DNA from: Acetobacteraceae bacterium
GTDB lineage: Bacteria; Pseudomonadota; Alphaproteobacteria; Acetobacterales; Acetobacteraceae
DNA length: 12,918 bases
NCBI GenBank assembly: GCA_030039695.1
Contig: JASHVB010000169.1
Span: 1 to 12,918, forward strand
Reading direction: 5' to 3'
Shown: piece by piece, positions 6,554 to 12,918 of the stretch
How positions within the stretch are numbered: position 1 is the first letter of the stretch
Layout: each line of letters opens with the position of its first letter
Position numbers and translations under genes: made by a program
Notes under the pieces: model-generated
Seen by the model: only the letters and a program-made list of their open reading frames with translations
Databases searched by the model: none
What the model was told of the DNA's origin: nothing

Positions 6554-7665
6554 GGCACTTCTCCCAACCGAGCGAAAGGCGCCCGGCTCGGACGACTACA
6601 TGGCCTGCCTGCATCGTATGGATAATGCGACCGTTGGGAACAGGTCCTGTGCGATATACGCAAAGGTGGCGCCGCCGGTCCCAGCGGGCAGCGCGAGACA
6701 CCAGCCTCTTCCCAGCGGCTGCGCCTGGCGTCGAGTCGGGGGTTATGTGCAAGTCGTTGATCTCGGCCTGTTTTTCGGGTGCAAGAGCTAGTGAACCGCA
6801 GGGCCGATCAAACCCGCCAAACCAACAGGCAGTGCCCCGAGCCATATTGGCCGCGAACCCGGACATCCCAGCCATGCAGCAGGCACAGTTCAGCCACGCC
6901 CGCACGTGTTGACACGCTGGCGGAGGCTCAACGGCGTGGAACCACTCGGCTAGCTCCTCGACGTCCTGTCGCGGATCAACTCCGGGTGCACCGAGACCCA
7001 CGAACCGCACGCGCTGCTGCGACTGGACGCACTGCTGCGTCGACTATGGCGTCCGCCATCCGCCATCCTCGCTGCGTACCGTCCCCCACGACGTTCTTGG
7101 TTGTCGGCGCTGTCATCGCGTCAAGCGATCGCCGCACTGGTGTCGCGACGCGACCGATCTTTCATAAATTGAGTGAGACCATCAGCAGCTAGATATTCTG
7201 CAGGTTCCTCGCGCTCGTGCGCAAGGTAGAACTCGAGGGTACATCCAGCGGTTCGGCGACGAGCCATCATGGCCCGGCGATGACCCATGACCTCTATGCC
7301 ATGACCGAGACCGCGATGGCACAGGACGAACGGCGCTTCCTCCTGCGCTAAACCCCCAGACCCGTCGCCCGCCTCGCCTTGCGCGCCGCGAGCGTCGCGC
7401 TGGCGGCAACCGTGCAGGCGATCAGTGCCGGCTGATTGCAGTTGCCCACTCTGTAGTGCCAACCCCCTGCCGCGGCACAATTTTGCACGCTCAACCAATC
7501 ACTTGTCGGACGTCACTGTCGAAGATGGGTTTAAAATCGGGCCTATGCTATCCTGGCGTACCGCCAATTCTGATCATATCGGCTCTCACTAACGTCGGCA
7601 GTGGGGTAGTGAGCGGACATCCGGTCACCTAACTCACCGAGACGGACGGGAGGAAGGGGATAGCG
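6554..7665. other. 1.1-kb gene-poor stretch
   Basis: Several frames stay open by chance in GC-rich sequence, but none shows a family motif or good start signal. On the minus strand, 6447-7010 gives 187 codons with Cys- and Arg-rich patches. On the plus strand, about 7279-7435 reads MTHDLYAMTETAMAQDERRF, then hits TAA at 7349 and continues protein-like (RPVARLALRAASVALAATVQ) to TGA near 7435. That could be a small decayed gene, but the parent is unknown. The last part, about 7600-7665, is the leader of the SDR gene with its ribosome site at 7648-7659. Confidence 0.4.
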
Positions 7666-8397
7666 GTGATCGAAGGCAAAGTCGTCGCGATAACAGGTGC
7701 CAGCAGCGGTATCGGCGCAGCCACAGCACGACGGTTGGCGGCAAGCGGCGCCAGGGTTGTGCTTGGCGCACGAGGAAGCCAACGCTTGGCGCTGCTTGCA
7801 AACGAGATTGCCGATGCTGGTGGACACGTCATTCACACTCCTACCGATGTCCGGCGCCGTGACGACATGATCGCTCTCGTCGGATTGGCGAAAGAGCGGT
7901 TTGGGCGTCTCGATGTCCTGGTCAGCAACGCTGGTGTCGGCCCTATCTCACCTCTGGATGACCTCAGGGTGGACGAGTGGGAATCGATAATCGATACAAA
8001 CATAAAAGGTCTATTGTACGGCATAGCAGCTGCATTGCCGCTTTTTCGGTCGCAGCAGACCGGCCACTTCGTCAACGTCGCCTCTACTGCCGCTTATCGC
8101 ATCGTGCCCAACATGGCCGTCTATGCTGCTGCGAAATCTGCGGTCCGCGTCATCTCGGAGGGCCTGCGCCAGGAGGCTGGGGACAAGCTGCGTGTTACCG
8201 TGATCTCCCCGGGCTTTACCAAGACAGAGTTGGCACGCTCGATCAACGATCTAGCCCTCAGGGAGCAGATCGAACAAGGCATGCGAACTATAGCAATTTC
8301 ACCCGATGCTATCGCCGAGACGATCGCATTCGCCATCAGCCAACCCGTTGAGGTCGATGTCGGAGAGGTCATCGTCCGCCCGACCGCGCAAAGCTGA
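7666..8397 (+). CDS. Short-chain dehydrogenase/reductase (SDR) family oxidoreductase
   Basis: The 243-residue length is typical of a classical SDR. The cofactor motif TGASSGIG is at residues 10-17, the NAG motif at 88-90, the structural/catalytic Asn at 112, the catalytic Ser at 140 (NVAS), and YxxxK at Tyr153/Lys157, so the active-site tetrad is complete. SPGFTKTEL at 181-189 is the usual segment after the active site. Such enzymes oxidise alcohols or reduce ketones with NAD(P)(H); the Arg residues near the end of the second strand (GARGSQR) lean to NADPH, but the substrate is unknown. The start is GTG at 7666, supported by GGGAGGAAGGGG at 7648-7659. The gene stands alone, with gene-poor DNA upstream and a membrane-anchored unknown 221 bp downstream. 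Confidence 0.94.
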   Translation: MIEGKVVAITGASSGIGAATARRLAASGARVVLGARGSQRLALLANEIADAGGHVIHTPTDVRRRDDMIALVGLAKERFGRLDVLVSNAGVGPISPLDDLRVDEWESIIDTNIKGLLYGIAAALPLFRSQQTGHFVNVASTAAYRIVPNMAVYAAAKSAVRVISEGLRQEAGDKLRVTVISPGFTKTELARSINDLALREQIEQGMRTIAISPDAIAETIAFAISQPVEVDVGEVIVRPTAQS

Positions 8398-8412
8398 TCG
8401 TTTCGATATATC

Positions 8413-8446
8413 GGGTTTACACGGATCCGAACCGTGGGTGGAACCC
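8413..8446 (+). other. Nested inverted repeat just past the SDR gene
   Basis: GGGTT (8413-8417) pairs with AACCC (8442-8446), enclosing CACGG (8420-8424) and CCGTG (8432-8436). It starts 15 bp after the SDR stop codon. No T-run follows, so a classical intrinsic terminator is not supported; it may be an mRNA 3'-end stem or chance. Confidence 0.3.
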
Positions 8447-8618
8447 AAGTCGTTGGATTTCTTGCTAACCTGCGCGCAGCTCGACGGCGCGTCACCTTCG
8501 TCCAATCCAACGTGAAAACGTTCAAGATAGTCGTGTTCCATAGTTCCCATTTTGCACCTGAAACTGCCGCGCCGGCCGGCCTGGCCAGAAGCCGCACCAG
8601 CGTCGTTGAGGGGACACG

Positions 8619-9275
8619 ATGGGAGATGGTATCTCGCTGGCAACTGTCGGGCTGTCTGCTTCGGTCAGCGTCGTCACCGGCTACCTTGGAACATTGTTCA
8701 ACTCCAACCGAATGCGGAAACGGAATCGCCGCACGTACGGCCTATCGCTACTAGCCGAAATCAAGTCGTTACAGCGTTTGTTCCGTCGCTACTATCTGGC
8801 GTTTGCCGCACAGGACACCGCGACGTCGGTTATCTGTATACCCTGGCTGCACGTCGGTACCGCTGATACCACTGTCTTCAACAACGGTTCCAGCAACCTC
8901 GGAGTCTTCTCTACCCGGACGGCCGTAGAGATTGTCGAATTCTATAGCTTGGTACGTGTGCTGGCGTCACAGGCGGACTCATTGCGAGAGATGAAAGCTA
9001 CATCGGACGACCACGATGCGCTGCACCAGGCACTGCTGCGGCATTTGCACCAGGTTGGCACCGCACGGTATCACGGCCACGCAACCGTCGCCGCTTTACG
9101 TCGCGAAATCCCCATGAGTTTCAGCGAAATACTTCGGTACCTCCGTAGGCGTGCGCGCATTTCGATGCTTAGCATGCGGCGCCGTGTGCAAAAATCCGTC
9201 TCCCGTCTGTTTTGCCGCCTTGCGTCGAATGCGGTGCGACCGGCGTTGCTGGGTCAAAAGCGCCCCAATCTATGA
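8619..9275 (+). CDS. N-terminally membrane-anchored protein of unknown function (218 aa)
   Basis: ATG 8619 follows GAGGGGA at 8608-8614. Residues 4-25 (GISLATVGLSASVSVVTGYL and onward) form one hydrophobic segment, followed at once by a basic patch (NRMRKRNRR), so the rest is probably cytoplasmic. About residues 40-145 look helical (LLAEIKSLQRLFRRYYLAF, then TAVEIVEFYSLVRVLASQAD). The stretch VFNNGSSNLGVFSTRTAVEI resembles a recurring type of bacterial hypothetical protein with an N-terminal anchor and a short xxNxxxLGxxxxxxAxxIVxFY block. I know no function or named domain for it. The C-terminal 50 residues are strongly basic (LRYLRRRARISMLSMRRRVQ), which could touch nucleic acid or membrane, or mark a tail altered by a late frameshift. 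It is downstream of the SDR gene on the same strand, 221 bp away, so not clearly one operon. Confidence 0.65.
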   Translation: MGDGISLATVGLSASVSVVTGYLGTLFNSNRMRKRNRRTYGLSLLAEIKSLQRLFRRYYLAFAAQDTATSVICIPWLHVGTADTTVFNNGSSNLGVFSTRTAVEIVEFYSLVRVLASQADSLREMKATSDDHDALHQALLRHLHQVGTARYHGHATVAALRREIPMSFSEILRYLRRRARISMLSMRRRVQKSVSRLFCRLASNAVRPALLGQKRPNL

Positions 9276-9397
9276 TGGCGGTGGTGGTCCAGATCTCTTG
9301 AAAGCCAGATGCGATGGCGTATGGGAATGTGCCCGTCCCACCACCCGGCCTCGCCCAGATAACCGGGGCATGCGATTGAGTTGGTACCGACCGCGCA

Positions 9398-9840
9398 CTC
9401 GGCCCAAGGAGCAAACCGGATCATGAGCTGCGAACGGAACAGGTGAGTCGCTTGTTGTGTCGGCCGGTCGTGGTCGCTGAACAGATTGGCCGCACCGCCA
9501 ACATAGGCTTCTGGCTGCCGCAGTACAGGCAGGTTTAGCCGTACCAAGCTTGCCGCAGGTCATCGTTGGCGCCGAAGCCGACGAGCGTGCCTGACGAGAC
9601 GCTCACCACCGCCACCAGCTTGTCGTCCTGTACCGCTGCATCCACACGGGCGCGGACCGTTATCGGCGGTGTTTTTCAGCCCACTTGGTACGAGCGGTTG
9701 CACTCAGGCGTCACGAATAAGACCGCACCGGCCAGCTTGATGGTCTCGCGAAAGGCGAGTCACCATCATGCCGGGACACCTATGCTGTGACAGGTCGATC
9801 GCTACGACGCGCAGACGCCGCGGCGCCGGAGCAAGCAGGC
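9398..9840 (-). pseudogene. Decayed NADPH-dependent FMN reductase (flavodoxin-like fold)
   Basis: On the minus strand, pieces of an FMN reductase of the chromate/quinone reductase type appear in order but in several frames. They are: a weak LAPAPRRLRVVAIDL (about 9836-9790); ETIKLAGAVLFVTPE and NRS (9747-9690), where the family reads AVLFVTPEYNRS; LKNTADNGPRP in a second frame (about 9677-9645); VAVVSVSSGTLVGFGANDDL back in the first frame; then LNLPVLRQPEAYVGGAANLF in a third frame, ending FAPWAE at 9398. In-frame stops occur at 9677-9679 (TGA) and 9535-9537 (TAA). At least three frame changes in about 350 bp show true decay rather than one sequencing error. The functional enzyme reduces FMN or quinones with NADPH. 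The last frame runs on to 9254 without family similarity. Confidence 0.86.
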
Positions 9841-10310
9841 GAGCCTCGGCGCCTGGCGCGACCGCAGTCACTTCCTTATGTCGAACATGCAGCCACGCGG
9901 TTTTGTTCCTCCGGTGGATCGTATCCGTGACGCCGTGGAAGCTCTCGTCGACAATATTATGGTTGCGCGCCACTCCGGCTGCTGCGGGGGATTCCGCAAG
10001 GCGAATGGCGCGTTCGACGATCAAGAACTGCTGAAAGATGAACGCGCGGACCGCACAGTGCGCGGAGTCAGTGCTGCGCTGGTCAGGAACGCTGACGCTT
10101 TGGTCGCCGGTAGGGGAGCTGAAGCGGTAGCGGTTCCCATCCGGCCAACTGATAGCGATTATCGCCAATATGGAAGAGTTGCTGACAATCGACCCGAGCA
10201 GCACCAAGCTACCCTTCGATGGCCGACCGCACGAGCACCGTGACCATGGCAACAGTACGATTCGACCGAAACAGAGACAAAGGCGCTCACAGACGGCATG
10301 GCTCGATCAA
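9841..10310. other. 470-bp stretch without a recognisable gene
   Basis: Both strands carry open frames of 120-180 codons (plus 9878-10243, minus down from 10252), but neither has a known motif or strong ribosome site. The two overlap head-on, as shadows in GC-rich DNA do. The plus frame includes VDRIRDAVEALVDNIMVARH and CCGGFRKANG, which I cannot place. The last part holds the leader of the DUF992 gene. Confidence 0.4.
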
Positions 10311-10323
10311 GAGGAGTGTTGAA

Positions 10324-10809
10324 ATGATCAAGAAGTTCCTTCCTGCCGTTGTGGCTCTTGCCATTTCCGCAGGACTTTCCTGGCAGCCGGCGCGTGCTGA
10401 ACCCAACAGTGTGAGGGCCGGGTTCCTAACGTGCGATGAGGGTAGCGGTTGGGGGTTTGTGTTCGGTTCGACTCGCGACCTGAAGTGCACCTACACAGAT
10501 GATAAGGGCATGAGCGAGCACTATATCGGCCATATCAACAAGTTCGGTGTTGATATCGGCTATGTCCATGGCGCCGTCGTCGCCTGGGCAGTATTCGCTC
10601 CGACGATCGACGTCGGCAAGGGCGCTCTGGCTGGCACCTATATTGGCGCGACGGGCGGAGCGTCGGTCGGCGCGGGCGGCAGTGCCAATGTGTTGGTCGG
10701 CGGCTCAGATAAGTCGATCTCGCTGCAGCCCCTGAGCGTCGAGGGCACCGAGGGGCTGAACGTCGCTGCCGGCCTTGCCCAGATCGTGCTGAGGCGGCCC
10801 GCGGGATAG
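10324..10809 (+). CDS. DUF992 domain secreted protein
   Basis: The 161-residue protein has a signal peptide (MIKKFLPAVVALAISAGL, cleavage after ARA near residue 26). The DUF992 body includes AGFLTCDEGSGWGFVFGSTR, DLKCTYTD, the region ISKFGVDIG-like INKFGVDIGYVHGAVVAWAV, GALAGTYIGATGGASVGAGG, and NVLVGGSDKSISLQPLSVEG. Two cysteines in the mature part (in LTCDE and LKCTY) could form a disulfide. DUF992 proteins are small exported proteins widespread in Alphaproteobacteria with no established function. ATG 10324 has GAGGAG at 10311-10316. The gene appears monocistronic; a stem-loop follows 27 bp after its stop. Confidence 0.93.
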   Translation: MIKKFLPAVVALAISAGLSWQPARAEPNSVRAGFLTCDEGSGWGFVFGSTRDLKCTYTDDKGMSEHYIGHINKFGVDIGYVHGAVVAWAVFAPTIDVGKGALAGTYIGATGGASVGAGGSANVLVGGSDKSISLQPLSVEGTEGLNVAAGLAQIVLRRPAG

Positions 10810-10836
10810 CCGGGCCACAAGCATTTGTGACGCTGA

Positions 10837-10871
10837 GGAGATGTCGCCGACCAATGCGGCGGCGCATCTCC
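10837..10871 (+). other. Strong stem-loop downstream of the DUF992 gene
   Basis: GGAGATG (10837-10843) pairs with CATCTCC (10865-10871), and CGCCG (10845-10849) pairs with CGGCG (10857-10861) across a 7-base loop, with a small asymmetric bulge between. That is twelve paired positions beginning 27 bp after the stop. There is no T-run, so it is a candidate mRNA 3'-end stabiliser or Rho-assisted stop rather than a classical terminator. Confidence 0.42.
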
Positions 10872-11006
10872 GACACCTGCCACGTCGTTTCCAAGTGCGC
10901 GCTGCGCGTCGCACGCCGGAAAATCTCGTCCGCGCGCGCTTCGTCCTGAGGTGTATAGCATCAAGAGGGCCTTGTGCTCCGGCACAAACGGACCCGTTAG
11001 ATTCTT

Positions 11007-11345
11007 TTGCGGGATAGCTCCTCGGGTGACACGACTCGGTTCTCGCGGCTGTTGTCGGCCGATCTTGGGGCGATTGGTCAATCAAGTCCGCGCGATGGAC
11101 TGCTGCACGCGTGCTGGATCAAGGTCGACGTGATGGATAACGGGCCTGTTCCACACATCACCATTGGACCGCTCGCTGCAGACGTGATCCGTCCCTGCAC
11201 CGCGAAGCCGCTTAGCGTACACCTGATGATCGTCGAGCCCCAGCGCTATCTCGAGCCATTCGCCGGGCGCGGCGCCTATCACTGATTGGAGGCATGGGAA
11301 TGCAAACAGGGGTGGTGCTCGCCGTGTCGATCAGCACTGTGACAA
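11007..11345 (+). pseudogene. rpe: Remnant of ribulose-phosphate 3-epimerase
   Basis: A plus-strand frame from about 11007 reads FSRLLSADLGAIG, then WIKVDVMDNGPVPHITIGPL, then AKPLSVHLMIVEPQRYLEPF, and stops at TGA 11283-11285. These are the N-terminal TIM-barrel strands of Rpe (family pattern LSADFxxLG, WIHVDVMDGxFVPNITIGP, DVHLMI). The piece VRAMD just before WIKVDVMD lies in another frame, so a frameshift sits near 11090-11100. After the stop, GMQTGVVLAVSIST at about 11300-11340 resembles the later Rpe strand GKKAGVVLNPATP, implying an internal deletion. The C-terminal half is missing. Rpe interconverts ribulose-5-phosphate and xylulose-5-phosphate, so its position just before zwf fits an old pentose-phosphate gene pair. 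Confidence 0.84.
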
Positions 11346-11380
11346 TGGCGGCGAATTTCGTCAAAGCGTTCGTCTTGTGA
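11294..11380 (+). other. Short open frame (28 codons) with a good ribosome site inside the rpe remnant
   Basis: ATG 11294 follows GGAGG with a short gap, and the frame encodes a hydrophobic 28-residue peptide (MGMQTGVVLAVSISTVTMAA and 8 more residues) ending at TGA 11378-11380. Part of it resembles an Rpe strand, so the simplest view is a leftover. It could be translated, but nothing shows a function. Confidence 0.25.
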
Positions 11381-11499
11381 TGTAGCTATGAGACAAACAG
11401 GAGCGAGGAACAACAAGAAGCTGGTAACGCGATCGGATAGCAGAACTTCGTAGCAAATCGTTTGAACCGTTGATGTCCGACGGATCTAGGAGCTCTGTC

Positions 11500-12918
11500 A
11501 TGCCCATGGACGTACTTGCCGCGACTGAGACCGCGCAAGCAACACATGTCCCGCGACCTGCGGGACCATGCGCAATGGTGATCTTAGGTGCTGGCGGCGA
11601 TCTGACGAAACGCCTGGTGGTGCCGGCGCTCTACAATCTCATGGCCGGGCGGCTGCTGCCGGCGGATTTCGTCCTCATCGGCGTGGATATCGCGCCGTTC
11701 TCCACCGAGCAATGGCGCGAGCGGCTGGCCGAGATGATGCAGAGCCTGCTGCGCGGCGGCAGCGAATTCCAGACAGCTACCATCGACATGGACGTGTGGT
11801 CGTCGCTGCTGTCGCGTGCAACATATCTGCAAGGCAATCTGGAGGACGACGCGACGTTTACGCGACTTGGTGGATGGTTGCAGGACGTGGAACGCGGCCA
11901 TAACACAGGCGGCAATGTGTTGTTCTATCTTGCCGTTCCTGATCGCTTCTTCGGTCCCGTCGTGCAAAGGATCGCCGCCGCTGGTTTGGCGAGCCAGCAG
12001 AACGGCAAACGATGGCGGCGCGTGATCGTGGAAAAGCCCTTCGGTCACGATCTGACGTCGGCGAAAGCACTCAACGCCCACCTTCTGACGGTGTTGACCG
12101 AGGATCAGATCTACCGGATCGATCATTTTCTTGGCAAAGACACTGTTCAAAGCATCATGGCGGTGCGTTTCTCTAACAGCCTCTTTGAACCGATCTGGAA
12201 TCGCGACCACATCGACCATGTGCAGATCACGGCGGCCGAAGCCGTCGGCGTCGAACATCGGGGGCGCTTTTATGAACAGACCGGCGCGCTGCGTGACATG
12301 GTCCCCAATCACCTGTTTCAGTTGCTGACTATGACGGCGATGGAGCCTCCGGCCAGCTTCGATCCAGATGCCGTGCGCAACCGAAAGTCCGATATCCTGA
12401 AGGCCATTCCACAAATTCCGCTGAACTGGGTGGTGCGTGGCCAGTACGGACGCGGCGAAGTACTCGGCCGACCGGTCGCCGAGTACCGCGCGGAACCGGA
12501 CGTCGCGGCGAATTCTTCGATCGAGACTTACGTCGCCATGAAGCTGCAAATCGACACTTGGCGGTGGGCTGGCGTGCCTTTCTATCTGCGCACCGGCAAG
12601 TCGATGTGCCAGCGCTGGACAGAGATCGCTATTTGCTTTCGCCGCGCCCCGCTATCATTGTTCCAGGGAACAGATGTCACGCAGATGACGCCGAACTGGC
12701 TGGTGCTGCGCATTCAGCCGGATGACAGCATTGCGCTCGAATTCCAGGTGAAGCGGCCGGGCCAGAGCGTCGCGCTCGCGCCGATCAGCACCAACTTCGT
12801 CTATAGGGACTGGTTCCCGCCATTGCCCAACGTCGGTTACGAAACCTTGATCTACGACTGCATGATTGGCGATGCATCATTGTTTCAACGTGCCGACATG
12901 GTGGAAGAGGGCTGGCGC
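11500..12918 (+). CDS. zwf: Glucose-6-phosphate 1-dehydrogenase, 3' end cut by window edge
   Basis: 473 codons are visible of a usual length near 490-510, so only the C-terminal tail is missing. The nucleotide-binding motif GAGGDLTKR is at residues 30-38, and EKPFG at 178-182. The signature RIDHFLGKD is at 206-214, where His209 binds the substrate phosphate. GALRDMVPNH follows, with the catalytic His at 271. The C-terminal domain shows WAGVPFYLRTGKSM, where the Lys contacts the substrate. The enzyme oxidises glucose 6-phosphate to 6-phosphogluconolactone with NAD(P)+, feeding the pentose-phosphate and Entner-Doudoroff routes. About 25 residues precede the family core. ATG 11500 has AGGAG at 11488-11492; ATG 11506 is a possible alternative. 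It follows the rpe remnant by about 120 bp on the same strand. Confidence 0.97.
   Translation, partial: MPMDVLAATETAQATHVPRPAGPCAMVILGAGGDLTKRLVVPALYNLMAGRLLPADFVLIGVDIAPFSTEQWRERLAEMMQSLLRGGSEFQTATIDMDVWSSLLSRATYLQGNLEDDATFTRLGGWLQDVERGHNTGGNVLFYLAVPDRFFGPVVQRIAAAGLASQQNGKRWRRVIVEKPFGHDLTSAKALNAHLLTVLTEDQIYRIDHFLGKDTVQSIMAVRFSNSLFEPIWNRDHIDHVQITAAEAVGVEHRGRFYEQTGALRDMVPNHLFQLLTMTAMEPPASFDPDAVRNRKSDILKAIPQIPLNWVVRGQYGRGEVLGRPVAEYRAEPDVAANSSIETYVAMKLQIDTWRWAGVPFYLRTGKSMCQRWTEIAICFRRAPLSLFQGTDVTQMTPNWLVLRIQPDDSIALEFQVKRPGQSVALAPISTNFVYRDWFPPLPNVGYETLIYDCMIGDASLFQRADMVEEGWR

Noticed and set aside
6283..6912. 209-codon plus-strand open frame
   Set aside because: Arg/Pro/Ala-rich shadow antisense to the small membrane gene and its terminator; no motif or start signal.
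6447..7010. 187-codon minus-strand open frame
   Set aside because: No family motif, odd Cys/Arg composition, no good ribosome site, and its 3' end overlaps the better-supported 63-residue gene in another frame.
7142..7154. Palindrome GTCGCG-A-CGCGAC
   Set aside because: Six-bp arms in GC-rich DNA are expected several times by chance in a window this size, and no gene start is adjacent.
4745..7265. Shared 16-mer GGTTCGGCGACGAGCC near 4745 and 7250
   Set aside because: The flanks do not match, there is no third copy, and no repeat structure surrounds either; most likely coincidence.
7279..7435. Possible small gene starting MTHDLYAMTE
   Set aside because: An in-frame TAA after 23 codons and no clear ribosome site; at best a remnant with no identifiable parent.
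9704..10252. 182-codon minus-strand open frame
   Set aside because: Only its last part overlaps real FMN reductase similarity, and that similarity changes frame. The rest has no recognisable motif.

Overview
The window is G+C-rich DNA that looks alphaproteobacterial. The evidence is a DUF992 secreted protein, a short-form QueE, a glucose-6-phosphate dehydrogenase with GAGGDLTKR at its nucleotide site, and frequent GTG starts with strong GGAGG-type ribosome sites. A Rhodospirillales or Acetobacteraceae-like host is only my inference. No tRNA, rRNA, CRISPR array, phage module or recognisable insertion sequence was found.

Layout. Positions 1-1906 (minus strand) hold an IclR-family regulator followed by a type I Baeyer-Villiger monooxygenase that runs off the left edge. 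Divergent from the regulator is a DUF4213/DUF364 gene (2126-2982) broken by one frameshift. The 220-bp gap between them carries an 18-bp inverted repeat that could be the regulator's operator. Next comes a scrambled stretch: a msrA remnant (2970-3278), an antisense tail of an aldehyde dehydrogenase (3279-3516), and an intact queE that starts 8 bp later (3524-4156). An orphan amino-acid-type ABC substrate-binding protein lies at 4894-5730.

Positions 5731-7665 are gene-poor. The only supportable gene there is a 63-residue single-span membrane protein on the minus strand (6362-6553), with a well-spaced Shine-Dalgarno and an intrinsic terminator just past its stop. After it come an SDR oxidoreductase (7666-8397), a membrane-anchored protein of unknown function (8619-9275), a decayed NADPH-dependent FMN reductase on the minus strand (9398-9840), and a DUF992 secreted protein (10324-10809). 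The right end holds a decayed ribulose-phosphate 3-epimerase (about 11007-11345) just before zwf (11500 to the edge). This suggests the remains of a pentose-phosphate gene pair.

Overall. Intact genes alternate with at least five broken ones (DUF364, msrA, ALDH, FMN reductase, rpe) and several 300-1100 bp stretches with no convincing gene. This is a reduction or decay landscape rather than a coherent new system. The least-explained items are the 63-residue membrane protein with its own terminator, the 218-residue membrane-anchored protein, and the IclR/BVMO/DUF364 divergent unit. Family calls are from motif recognition by eye; no database search was run.
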